A stretch of DNA of 23,386 bases from Thermoproteota archaeon (GTDB taxonomy: Archaea > Korarchaeota > Korarchaeia > Korarchaeales > Korarchaeaceae), in assembly GCA_015521385.1 (NCBI GenBank), contig WAOH01000091.1, positions 1 to 23,386 on the forward strand, read 5' to 3'. The notes under the pieces are model-generated. The model did no database searches and was not told the origin of the DNA. It worked only from the letters and a program-made list of their open reading frames with translations. This document shows positions 6,537 through 13,638 of the stretch, one piece after another. The position numbers and the translations under genes are program-made. Position 1 is the stretch's first letter; each line of letters starts with the position of its first letter.

Positions 6537-8255
6537 ATGGAATCATTAAGTAAAAAAGCATTTAGTCTGGCCTCGGGTGCTGCGGGCTTGAAAGTGGACG
6601 TGGCGCTAATACATGCACCTAGCGTCTACGATTTCAGAGATCGATACCTCTACGCGGCGGTCATAAGCGAGGTAGTACCGTCACTCTTCGTCTTCGACAT
6701 GATACCATACGGGTTCCTCACGCTGGCGACATACCTGACTAGAAGGGGATACAAGGTCGGGATTTTCAATCTGGCCTCAAAGATGTTGAGAGATAGGGAT
6801 TTCGATGTAGAGAGGTTCCTCAAGGATCTAGAGGCCGAGGTCTATGGCATAGATCTCCATTGGCTGGTCCACGCGCACGGGGCAGTTGAGGTGGCGAGGA
6901 TCCTGAAGGAGCACCACCCCGACAGCAAGGTTGTGCTGGGTGGTCTCTCCTCCACATTCTTCAGGAGGGAGATAATGGCCAACTATGACTTCATCGACGC
7001 AGTGCTACTAGGGGACAGCACCGAAATTCCCTTCCTCAGGTTCTTGGAGGAAGGTCCATCTAGTTCGCCTAACGTGACTTGGAGAGAAGATGGGAGAATC
7101 AGGGAAAACGGGATCAGATGGGTTCCCGATACATTAGACGAGTTCGTTATAGACCATAGAGTCTTAGTCAAGAACCTGATTAGGAGCAGGGATCTTGCCC
7201 TAGGAGTTCCCTTCTGCTCATTCATAGAGGCACCCATCGCCGGAGTTATCACCGTCAAAGGATGCGCGTTCAACTGCGCGACCTGCGGTGGCTCCAAATT
7301 CTCTTACTCAAATTTCTTCGGAAGAACAAAGCTAGCGTTAAAGTCCCCTAAGGCTATAGCTGAAGAGGTTGAGGGCATAGCAAATCTGTCTTCAATGCCG
7401 ATATTCTTTGTCGGAGACCTCCGGTATGGGAATAGGGTGGAGGAGGTATCGAGGCTCCTGAGGAAATTGGATCTGGATAACGAGTTGATATTCGAGTTCT
7501 TCTCCCCTCCGTCTAAGAGAGTACTCGAGCATCTCAGGCAGACCTCCCACAGGGTCTACCTCCAAATATCACCCGAAAGCCCGCTGGAGGTTGTTAGAAG
7601 GGCCTTCGGAAGGCCCTACGGTAATGACCAACTTGAGAAGATGGTCAGGCATGTGGAGGAGTTGGGGTTTGAGAGGCTGGATCTGTACTTCATGATGGGC
7701 CTTCCAAAGCAGACCCCGGATCAAGCTCATCTCGTGGCCTCCTATTTCCTGAGGTTGAGGGAGATCTCCAGGCGGGTGGATGCATTCGTTTCTCCCCTAG
7801 CTCCCTTTGTGGATCCGGGAAGCAGGGCCTTCATCAACCCAGAGCAGCACGGATATGAGATCCTCTTCAGGGACTTGGAGAGCTATCGAAGGGCCTTGAC
7901 CTCTTATCACTGGAAGTATTCACTGAATTATAGGACCGCTTGGATGGATCGACAGGACATAGTGCTCTCCTCCCTAACAGCGTACGAGGAATTGAACAGG
8001 GCTAAGCTCGAGGTTGGGCTAATAGATGAGGACGCATTCGAATTGGCGAAGAGGAGAGTGCAGATGGACAAGGAGGTCCTGAAGTATGTTGAGATGCGTT
8101 TACCGCTGGACAAGATCAAGGAATCCATGGAGGAGCTTTCGATAAGGCTGGACGTGGAGGTGAAAAAATCTCTCTCACTTTACCCCACCAAGGACCTCGC
8201 TCACTGTATAAGGAACCCGCTGTTGAGAGGAGTCGTGAGTTTTCTGGCCCGTTAA
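6537..8255 (+). CDS. B12-binding-domain radical SAM protein
   Basis: This 572-residue protein combines an N-terminal cobalamin-binding-like Rossmann region (about 20-160, including KVVLGGLSSTFF at 131-142) with a radical SAM core. The [4Fe-4S]/SAM motif is CAFNCATC (Cys243, Cys247, Cys250), followed by GGSKFS. FMMGLPKQTP further on matches the GxP-type strand of radical SAM proteins. Members of this archaeal group are mostly uncharacterised; relatives methylate or rearrange unactivated carbons. No full DxHxxG cobalamin-ligating motif is seen, so cobalamin would bind without His ligation, as in other B12-radical SAM enzymes. The ATG at 6537 has GGAG 10 nt upstream. A GTG at 6594, just before the conserved VDVALIHAP, is an alternative, since the opposing FHA promoter lies between them. 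Its stop shares TTAA with the next, convergent gene. Confidence 0.8.
   Translation: MESLSKKAFSLASGAAGLKVDVALIHAPSVYDFRDRYLYAAVISEVVPSLFVFDMIPYGFLTLATYLTRRGYKVGIFNLASKMLRDRDFDVERFLKDLEAEVYGIDLHWLVHAHGAVEVARILKEHHPDSKVVLGGLSSTFFRREIMANYDFIDAVLLGDSTEIPFLRFLEEGPSSSPNVTWREDGRIRENGIRWVPDTLDEFVIDHRVLVKNLIRSRDLALGVPFCSFIEAPIAGVITVKGCAFNCATCGGSKFSYSNFFGRTKLALKSPKAIAEEVEGIANLSSMPIFFVGDLRYGNRVEEVSRLLRKLDLDNELIFEFFSPPSKRVLEHLRQTSHRVYLQISPESPLEVVRRAFGRPYGNDQLEKMVRHVEELGFERLDLYFMMGLPKQTPDQAHLVASYFLRLREISRRVDAFVSPLAPFVDPGSRAFINPEQHGYEILFRDLESYRRALTSYHWKYSLNYRTAWMDRQDIVLSSLTAYEELNRAKLEVGLIDEDAFELAKRRVQMDKEVLKYVEMRLPLDKIKESMEELSIRLDVEVKKSLSLYPTKDLAHCIRNPLLRGVVSFLAR
6551..6558 (-). promoter_or_regulatory. TATA box for FHA-kinase operon inside the radical SAM 5' end
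   Basis: The minus strand reads CTTTTTTA about 33 bp upstream of the FHA gene ATG. It lies within codons 5-8 of the divergent radical SAM reading frame as drawn from ATG 6537. Confidence 0.5.
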
Positions 8256-9085
8256 ACCCGTATGAATCTCTCTATCAATCGATCTGGGATTGAGCAGCAG
8301 GCACGTACTATGTCAAGTCCCAAGCTGGGATGTGGATTGGCTATCCTGTCGACTAATCCCTCCAGCGAGGTATCTAGCTCCCTCTTCATCCAAGGGGGTC
8401 TCATGCACCCTAAACTTACCTTCGAGGACTTGCTGAGGATGCGAACCGCCTCGACCACTCTACTGGGAGGAGGGGGGCCATAACTCTCGAACGGGGTGCC
8501 TGGAGTGGGTACGAACACCAGCACAACGGACCTACTTATCCCGAGTTCCTTAATTGTATCGGCCGCTTCGGTATACCATTCTTCTTTAGAACCAGGCAAC
8601 CCCACGGTAACATGAGGGACCACCTCGATGGACGATTCCATTAAGAGTTCCATGCTCCGGATGAAGTCCTCGGGTTTGAGCGGAAGGGACTTGGCCCTCT
8701 TAATAGCTTCCCCGTCTAAAATCAACTCATAATCGGCTAGATCCACCTGGGCTCTGGAGAGCAACTCGGCCTCGCCCCTACCAACCACTCCAGTATGGAC
8801 GCTGATGAAGAATCCCATCCTCTTAAGTTCCCTAATCGCCGAGGCAAATGGTCTTACCGGCAGCTTTCCATCCAACCCCAAGCCGCCGCTTATCAGGATG
8901 CCCTCGACTCCCTCCTTCCTCAGTTTCCGACCAACTCGGATCAGGTCATCGGGGGAAGTGGCCGGTATCATCCCTTTAAGCCACTTACCGCGGCAGATCG
9001 GGCAATTCAACGGACAGCTATATCCTGTTATGCTCACCTCAGCGAACTTACCCTTGGGAACGAATCCTAAGGTCCCCAATGGCAC
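8252..9085 (-). CDS. Radical SAM protein, likely half of a LipS1/LipS2-type lipoyl synthase
   Basis: This 277-residue radical SAM protein carries CPLNCPIC (Cys24, Cys28, Cys31). Its BioB/LipA-like TIM-barrel features include ILISGGLGLDGKLP, a SVHTGVVGR strand, PHVTVGLPGSKEEW and FVPTPGTPFE. The end reads LGCMRPPW, then ...VDRIANP..., then ACC, and resembles archaeal proteins annotated as biotin synthase-like. In Thermococcus two such proteins act together as LipS1 and LipS2, inserting sulfur at C6 and C8 of octanoyl groups. The late cysteines could ligate an auxiliary cluster. It overlaps the upstream radical SAM gene by 38 bp, which fits co-translation. The start is GTG, preceded by GAGAGGTGAT, a near-perfect Shine-Dalgarno; a TTG two codons on is possible. 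The LipS assignment is inferred from pairing and motifs. No lipoylated protein gene is nearby. Confidence 0.72.
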   Translation of the reverse strand: MPLGTLGFVPKGKFAEVSITGYSCPLNCPICRGKWLKGMIPATSPDDLIRVGRKLRKEGVEGILISGGLGLDGKLPVRPFASAIRELKRMGFFISVHTGVVGRGEAELLSRAQVDLADYELILDGEAIKRAKSLPLKPEDFIRSMELLMESSIEVVPHVTVGLPGSKEEWYTEAADTIKELGISRSVVLVFVPTPGTPFESYGPPPPSRVVEAVRILSKSSKVSLGCMRPPWMKRELDTSLEGLVDRIANPHPSLGLDIVRACCSIPDRLIERFIRV

Positions 9086-9989
9086 TTATCACCTCTCTCC
9101 TGACCTCCTCCCAGCTCCTATCCAGCAGGTCCATATTGGGAAAGTTGTAGACGGGACCTCTAGGGTCCTCATTGTAGAACGGCCTGTTGCAGGAGGGACA
9201 TCCGCTCGTCAGGAAGGCCTCCCGGTATTCGTCCGGGTCGTACATCCTGATCTCATCTAGGGGGATCCCCTCGCTTAAGAAATGCCTTATAACCTGAAGC
9301 TGCCTGTAGTACTTGATATCCGGCCTAGGATGGGATCCCATTGGGGTCCCAGGCACGGGGGTGAATGAGAAGAGGGCCACTTCGGCGCCCATCTCCTGCA
9401 GGGTGGACATGGTGTGAACTGCCTCCTCTAGCGACTCCCCCATTCCAGCTATCAGGTGAACATGCACCTTCCCCCTCCCGAACACATCGATCGCCCTCTC
9501 AATGAATTTGACGTAGGAGTTCCAGGACCCGGGCTTATTCACCCTATCGAAGACGGTGGGAGACATGGCATCCAGACCCACCCCTATTCTGTCCGCATAC
9601 CTCCTCAACCTGCGTAGCAGATCCCGGTGGACGGGATTTATTGATACGGAAACTGGACCCCTAAAGAGAGAGGCTATGTTCTCGACCTCGAGTGGAAATC
9701 CTCTCTTAAGGGTTGACTGGATGCACACCCTCTCAAAGAGTTCTTGGCCCCTCAACACGCTCTCGATGTCTACTAGGGGCCATTTTAGTCTGGCTAACCT
9801 GTCCTCCTCAATAGATTGGGGACAGAAGGCGCACCTGCCCAAGCACCCACCGGGGACCAGTAAATAGGCGGTCTTGGGATCAGCGGCCATCTTCATGCGA
9901 AGGAGGCCGAGCTTCACCAGAGTTCCTATCGAGGCTCTAACAGTACCGAGATCACCTATCGAACCTTCGGAGGGCCACACGGGATTCAT
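9048..9989 (-). CDS. Radical SAM protein, likely partner half of LipS1/LipS2 lipoyl synthase
   Basis: The protein has 313 residues. The radical SAM motif is CLGRCAFC (Cys49, Cys53, Cys56), followed by PQ and RLARLKWPL, then RVCIQSTLKRGFPLE. This CAFCPQ...KWP...CIQ pattern is typical of the archaeal biotin-synthase-like proteins now known as lipoyl synthase subunits. HLIAGMGESLEEA and FTPVPGTPM form the later barrel strands. A C-terminal SGCPSCNRPFYNE offers Cys ligands for a possible second cluster. It is the first gene of a two-gene operon with the following radical SAM gene, overlapping it by 38 bp. The ATG lies close to an A/T-rich promoter shared with the divergent AOR gene; GTG at codon 4 is an alternative start. 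An archaeal tRNA-modifying or other sulfur-inserting role cannot be excluded. Confidence 0.72.
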   Translation of the reverse strand: MNPVWPSEGSIGDLGTVRASIGTLVKLGLLRMKMAADPKTAYLLVPGGCLGRCAFCPQSIEEDRLARLKWPLVDIESVLRGQELFERVCIQSTLKRGFPLEVENIASLFRGPVSVSINPVHRDLLRRLRRYADRIGVGLDAMSPTVFDRVNKPGSWNSYVKFIERAIDVFGRGKVHVHLIAGMGESLEEAVHTMSTLQEMGAEVALFSFTPVPGTPMGSHPRPDIKYYRQLQVIRHFLSEGIPLDEIRMYDPDEYREAFLTSGCPSCNRPFYNEDPRGPVYNFPNMDLLDRSWEEVRREVISAIGDLRIRSQG

Positions 9990-9993
9990 ACCG

Positions 9994-10013
9994 ATTAAAA
10001 CCTTTTAATTTTC
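9994..10013. promoter_or_regulatory. Shared divergent promoter, LipS-like operon / AOR
   Basis: A short A/T-rich stretch (ATTAAAACCTTTTAATTTT) lies between the divergent ATG at 9989 and the AOR start at 10039. It offers TATA-like sequence to both strands. The two transcription units have only about 49 bp between their preferred starts. Confidence 0.45.
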
Positions 10014-10038
10014 AGCTGCCGTGAATCCCGGTGATCGA

Positions 10039-11901
10039 ATGAAGGGTGGTTGGACTGGCAAGATACTAAGGGTGGACCTCACCCGGGGAAAGAGCGTGGT
10101 GCAGGATCTGGACCCCAAAGTTGCTGTCGACTTCCTTGGTGGGAGAGGGCTAGCCATAAAGACCCTCTGGGAGGAGCTTCCGCCAGGTGTGGATCCCCTC
10201 TCACCGGATAATCTGCTCATATTTGCCACGGGACCCCTCACCGGTTTGACGCTGCCCAGCAGCGGTAAGATGGTCATAGCCGCCAAGTCCCCCTTGACCG
10301 GTGGCTACGGGGACGGTAACATAGGAACGAAGGCCTCCGTCCAGCTGAAGAAGGCGGGCTATGACGCTGTCATAGTCTCTGGGAGGGCGGAGGAGCCCTC
10401 GATGATAGTAATTGAGGACGACAAGGTGGAGATAAAGTCAGCCAAGGATCTCTGGGGGCTCGATACCTACAAGGCGCAAGATGAGTTGGAATCTCAGTAC
10501 GGTAAAAATGCGGGGATCCTCGTGATAGGACCAGCTGGAGAGAACCTAGTCAAGATATCTGTGGTGACCTCGGAGAAGGGGAGGGCCGGTGGGAGACCCG
10601 GAATGGGGGCGGTCATGGGCTCAAAGAACTTGAAGGCACTGGTAGTGAGAGGTAGCAAGGAGATACCGCTCGACAATCCCAAAGAGGTGATCAGGCTCGG
10701 GGCTGAGGCTTACAAGGATGTGAAATCCAAGGATAACTACGATTTCTGGGTCAGGCAGGGGACTATGTTCACCGTGGAATGGGCCAACGAGAACAGCGCT
10801 CTCCCGACCTACAACTTCAGCGAGGGGGTGTTCGATGGGTTCGATAAGATAGGAGGAAACGCGATGGAGAAGATATACAAGGTCGCCCAGAAGGGCTGCC
10901 CCAACTGCAACATGCCGTGCGGTAACATAACCGAGATCAAGGAGGGCCCGTACCAGGGGAGGAGGACCGAGGTAGACTACGAGAACATAGCCATGAACGG
11001 TTCCAACCTGGGAATAGACAGCATGAACTGGGTGATGACCCTGAACCTCTTCTCTGATGAGACGGGCTTGGACGCCATAAGCATGGGCTCCGTACTCGCC
11101 TTCGCGACCGAGGCGGTTCAGAGGGGCATACTGAGCAAGGAGGAGGTCGGAGTCGACTTGGAGTGGGGTAACGCTCCGGCCATGCTGGAGCTGGCTAGGA
11201 AGGTGGTGAGCAAGGAGGGATTCGGCGCGGTGCTCGCGGAGGGAGTGGCTTATGCCGCCTCCAAGCTGGGGAATGGGGCGGATAGGTTCGCGATGCACGT
11301 CAAAGGACTCGAGACCAGTGCCTACGATTGTCACGCGTATATAGGGATGGCGCTGGCCTACGGGACCAGCCCGATAGGAGCCCACCACAAGGACGCGTGG
11401 TTCATCTCGATAGAGGTCAGGGAAGGCAGGGGAGTGGCGAGCAAGGACAGGGTGGAGAAACTCATCTGGATGCAGAACGTCAGGGGAGGGTTCTTCGAGA
11501 GCGCCGTGACCTGCAGGTTGCCATGGATCGAGCTTGGCTTCGATCTGGAGTGGTACACCAAGTTCCTGAAGGCAGCTACCGGGCTCGAGTACACCTGGGA
11601 CGACCTGTACAGGATCTCCAACAGGATATACTCGCTGATAAGAGCCTTCTGGATAAGGGAGAAGGGAGGATGGAGCAGGTCCATGGACTACCCGCCGGCG
11701 AAGTGGTTCGAGGAGCCCCTAACGAAGGGACCGCTGGCAGGTGCAAAGCTCGACAGGGATTCCTACGATAAGATGCTCTCTTGGTACTACGAGCTCAGGG
11801 GATGGGACGATAACGGCATCCCCAGAAAGAGCACCCTCAGGTCACTGGGACTGGAGGACGTCATCCCCCAGCTGGAGAAGGTGGTGAGCCTCTCGGAGTA
11901 A
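10039..11901 (+). CDS. aor: Tungsten-dependent aldehyde:ferredoxin oxidoreductase family protein
   Basis: This 620-residue AOR-family enzyme oxidises aldehydes to carboxylates and passes electrons to ferredoxin, using a bis-pterin tungsten cofactor. MKGGWTGKILRVDLTRGK is the classic N-terminus, so ATG 10039 is preferred over GTG 10021; GGTGAT sits 3 nt before it. The cluster cysteines are CPNCNMPC (287, 290, 294) and Cys492. GRAGGRPGMGAVMGSKNLKA and DETGLD (340-345) are pterin/W-site motifs, and GAHH near 448 matches the active-site His region. In the second pterin motif Glu occupies the usual Asp position five residues before Cys492. The subfamily (AOR, FOR, GOR or WOR) cannot be fixed. A MoaD-like gene follows after 11 bp with a strong Shine-Dalgarno, and a ferredoxin and moeA/moaB genes are elsewhere in the window. 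Confidence 0.92.
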   Translation: MKGGWTGKILRVDLTRGKSVVQDLDPKVAVDFLGGRGLAIKTLWEELPPGVDPLSPDNLLIFATGPLTGLTLPSSGKMVIAAKSPLTGGYGDGNIGTKASVQLKKAGYDAVIVSGRAEEPSMIVIEDDKVEIKSAKDLWGLDTYKAQDELESQYGKNAGILVIGPAGENLVKISVVTSEKGRAGGRPGMGAVMGSKNLKALVVRGSKEIPLDNPKEVIRLGAEAYKDVKSKDNYDFWVRQGTMFTVEWANENSALPTYNFSEGVFDGFDKIGGNAMEKIYKVAQKGCPNCNMPCGNITEIKEGPYQGRRTEVDYENIAMNGSNLGIDSMNWVMTLNLFSDETGLDAISMGSVLAFATEAVQRGILSKEEVGVDLEWGNAPAMLELARKVVSKEGFGAVLAEGVAYAASKLGNGADRFAMHVKGLETSAYDCHAYIGMALAYGTSPIGAHHKDAWFISIEVREGRGVASKDRVEKLIWMQNVRGGFFESAVTCRLPWIELGFDLEWYTKFLKAATGLEYTWDDLYRISNRIYSLIRAFWIREKGGWSRSMDYPPAKWFEEPLTKGPLAGAKLDRDSYDKMLSWYYELRGWDDNGIPRKSTLRSLGLEDVIPQLEKVVSLSE

Positions 11902-11912
11902 GGAGGTCCCCC

Positions 11913-12164
11913 ATGAAGCTCAAGCTGCTGGGGAAGCCGAGGGAGATCCTAGGTAAGGAAGTGGAGCTTAACATCGGGCGAGCCAAGCTAAGAGAGGTGC
12001 TCGAGGCCCTTCCAAAGGAGGTTAGGGAGCTAGTGACCGATGGTGAGAGGTTCAAGATGATAGTGCTGATCAATGGAGTATCAGCGGAGTCGAAGGGCGG
12101 ACTCGATGCAGAGGTGGGGCCCGAGGACGAGATCACGATAATGCCGGAGGTGGGCGGTGGCTAG
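11913..12164 (+). CDS. MoaD/ThiS-family ubiquitin-like sulfur carrier
   Basis: This 83-residue beta-grasp protein ends in Gly-Gly-Gly, the tail that is adenylated and turned into a thiocarboxylate by E1-like enzymes. The pattern MKLKLLGKPREIL, LREVLEALP, VLINGV and EDEITIMPEVGGG fits MoaD and its AOR-linked relatives. The extra Gly makes the tail one residue longer than the usual GG end. It is 11 bp downstream of AOR with GGAGGT before the ATG, so the two are surely co-transcribed. The likely job is supplying sulfur for the pterin dithiolene of the tungsten cofactor. ThiS-like or protein-modifier (SAMP-like) roles are alternatives. No E1-like or MoaE gene is in the window. Its stop shares CTAG with the convergent PHP gene. 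Confidence 0.82.
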   Translation: MKLKLLGKPREILGKEVELNIGRAKLREVLEALPKEVRELVTDGERFKMIVLINGVSAESKGGLDAEVGPEDEITIMPEVGGG

Positions 12165-12802
12165 AGGACCTTGGAAACCTTGGCCACGGATGAGTAGAGG
12201 ACTCCGAGGATTATAGGGGGCCAACCCTTCCCCTCCACTTTTATCGGTTCTATTTTTCCCTCCTCCAGCCTGCTAACTAAGGTCCTTACCTTTCCTATCT
12301 CCCTAGGCCAGTGAGCGTCGCTCCCTCCCAAGCCCCTTATGCCGTGCTGGGTGGCGAACTCCACGGCTCTCCTGTTGTTCCAGCGGGGGGTCCTCCCGTT
12401 CATCACCTCGATGTAATCTATCCTACCCAAGATATCGAAGATCGCACTTCCCAAGGCCCCCCTCATCTTCCTGTCGAAAGGATGAGGCACCACCACGAGA
12501 CCACCCTGTTCCTTTATCCTATCCACGGTTTCCGAGGCATCCATGCCTCCAGGTATCTTCTCGCTTATGAAGAGCCCTATGACGTCGCCCTGAGCGGTTT
12601 TCACCTCCTCCCCAGGGATGACCATCAGATCCGCACCCCGCCTCCTGACCTCCTCCCTCACCTCCTCGACCCCAACAACTTCGTTGTGATCGGTTATCGC
12701 TATGGCGCCCAACCCCCTCCTCACAGCGGCCTTAACCACATCTCGGGGGGAGGCCATCGAATCCCTAGACCGCCTGGTGTGCACGTGGAAGTCCACCCAC
12801 AT
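12161..12802 (-). CDS. PHP-domain metal-dependent phosphoesterase
   Basis: This 213-residue PHP-superfamily protein has all the metal-site motifs in order: DFHVHT at 4-9, ITDHN, PGEEV, PHPFD and GGSDAH. The fold hydrolyses phosphate esters such as 3',5'-phosphoadenosine/oligoribonucleotides, histidinol phosphate or nucleoside phosphates; the length fits the short YciV/TrpH-like group. The substrate cannot be told from sequence. The ATG at 12802 places the conserved DFHVHT close to the N-terminus and has GGGTGG just upstream. A GTG at 12811 in the same frame starts 2 bp after the stop of the SecB-like gene and is possible. The two genes are surely co-transcribed. The gene ends in a CTAG shared with the MoaD-like gene on the other strand. 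Confidence 0.85.
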   Translation of the reverse strand: MWVDFHVHTRRSRDSMASPRDVVKAAVRRGLGAIAITDHNEVVGVEEVREEVRRRGADLMVIPGEEVKTAQGDVIGLFISEKIPGGMDASETVDRIKEQGGLVVVPHPFDRKMRGALGSAIFDILGRIDYIEVMNGRTPRWNNRRAVEFATQHGIRGLGGSDAHWPREIGKVRTLVSRLEEGKIEPIKVEGKGWPPIILGVLYSSVAKVSKVL

Positions 12803-12813
12803 CAGGGCCACCC

Positions 12814-13239
12814 TTACAAGGAATACTCCATTCCCTCCGACTTACCCTTCCCCTCTTGCTGCGGTTGGGGTAGCGGTGGTAGGGGAGGGGGTACGCCTAT
12901 CGATCTGCAGAGCATAACCGCTTCCGAGAAACCAGCAGCATACACGGCTTGAACTACGGGTTGAGGCATCCTCCCGGCCCCTATGTCCTTCATCATCCTC
13001 TCTATCTCTTCCCTCCTGCCGGTTATGATCACCCTTCCCTCCACGGTAACCCTAGCGACGGAGGGCTGGTAGCTAACGTCAATTAGGAATTTACCCTTGG
13101 CCCTCTCCTTAGATCCCTCTATCTTCCCCAAGTTCATGTTGACGGAGATCTGCAGGTTAGGCGGTAGAGGGTCCTCCGGTTCCACGTATCTCTCGGCCTG
13201 AACCCTCATTACCCTAACGGCTATGTTCATGATGATCAT
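12814..13239 (-). CDS. Conserved archaeal protein with SecB-like pattern (putative chaperone)
   Basis: This 141-residue protein has no clear enzyme motif. Strand-rich sequence covers about 27-75 (NLQISVNMNLGKIEG, KFLIDVSYQPSVARVTVEG). An amphipathic helix follows (PVVQAVYAAGFSEAVMLC), then IGVPPPLPPLPQP and a Gln/Gly/Lys-rich tail. The order matches the SecB fold, in which beta strands are followed by a helix and a GFPPLxLxP segment. Archaeal SecB-like proteins of this size are known, such as the Methanocaldococcus MJ0357 family. A holdase/export chaperone role is therefore plausible but unproven. Three in-frame ATGs occur (13239, 13230, 13209); TTAAAAG about 23 bp upstream supports a leaderless start at one of the first two. 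The PHP gene follows directly. I would call it hypothetical with a suggestive fold. Confidence 0.6.
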   Translation of the reverse strand: MIIMNIAVRVMRVQAERYVEPEDPLPPNLQISVNMNLGKIEGSKERAKGKFLIDVSYQPSVARVTVEGRVIITGRREEIERMMKDIGAGRMPQPVVQAVYAAGFSEAVMLCRSIGVPPPLPPLPQPQQEGKGKSEGMEYSL

Positions 13240-13308
13240 CCCGGCCCTCCCGGACCCCCTTTTAACCGTACCTCTAGGAGTGAAAGTTTTTCGTATTCAG
13301 GCTACCCG

Positions 13309-13320
13309 CCACCTAGGTGG
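13309..13320. repeat. Perfect 12-bp palindrome overlapping ribosome site of ATP-cone gene
   Basis: CCACCTAGGTGG is self-complementary and ends 4 nt before the ATG at 13325. It contains the AGGTGG that would act as Shine-Dalgarno. It could be an operator or a hairpin that hides the ribosome site. Confidence 0.5.
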
Positions 13321-13324
13321 TGGC

Positions 13325-13585
13325 ATGAAGGTAAGGAAGAGGAGCACCGGAACCGAGGAGGAGTTCCTACCAGTAAAGATAGTTGCGGCCGCGATCAAGG
13401 CTGGTGCTTCCGTTGAGCTGGCTGATGAGGTTGCCAAGGCAGTACAGGAGCAATTCAAGGGTAGAGATGTGGTGGATAGCTCCGAAATAAGGGAATTCGT
13501 GCTAAACTATCTCAAGGAGAGGGAGCCCTTCGCCTACGAGAACTGGCTCAGGTTCGACAGTCGGGTGAAGGGCATCTCCTCCTAA
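13325..13585 (+). CDS. Standalone ATP-cone domain protein
   Basis: This 86-residue protein consists almost entirely of an ATP-cone: VRKRSTGTEEEFLPVKIVAAAIKAGA, then DEVAKAVQEQF and VVDSSEIREFVLNYLKE. ATP-cones bind ATP/dATP and usually sit at the N-terminus of ribonucleotide reductases, of the NrdR repressor (after a zinc ribbon), or of 2-phosphoglycerate kinase. Here neither a zinc ribbon nor a catalytic domain is attached, so the protein may be a nucleotide-sensing subunit or regulator. ATG 13325 is chosen because the conserved region begins at once and AGGTGG lies just before it. A longer frame from 13223 would overlap the opposing SecB-like promoter and is not supported. A T-rich TATA-like element (about 13288-13297) lies about 30 bp upstream. 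Neighbouring genes give no functional clue. Confidence 0.75.
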   Translation: MKVRKRSTGTEEEFLPVKIVAAAIKAGASVELADEVAKAVQEQFKGRDVVDSSEIREFVLNYLKEREPFAYENWLRFDSRVKGISS

Positions 13586-13638
13586 CACATTTTTCGGGGG
13601 GTCCGAGGATAGATCTAAAGGAGCTAGTTGATCTAGCC

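Noticed and set aside
10621..11388. 255-codon open frame on the minus strand
   Set aside because: It lies wholly inside the AOR gene, has no recognisable domain and reflects codon bias of the real gene.
12311..12952. 213-codon open frame on the plus strand
   Set aside because: It is antisense to the PHP and SecB-like genes, both of which have clear family patterns; its composition is rich in Pro and His, as expected from a shadow frame.
13223..13324. Upstream extension of the ATP-cone gene from ATG 13223
   Set aside because: It overlaps the start and promoter of the opposing SecB-like gene and adds no conserved sequence; ATG 13325 has a better ribosome site.
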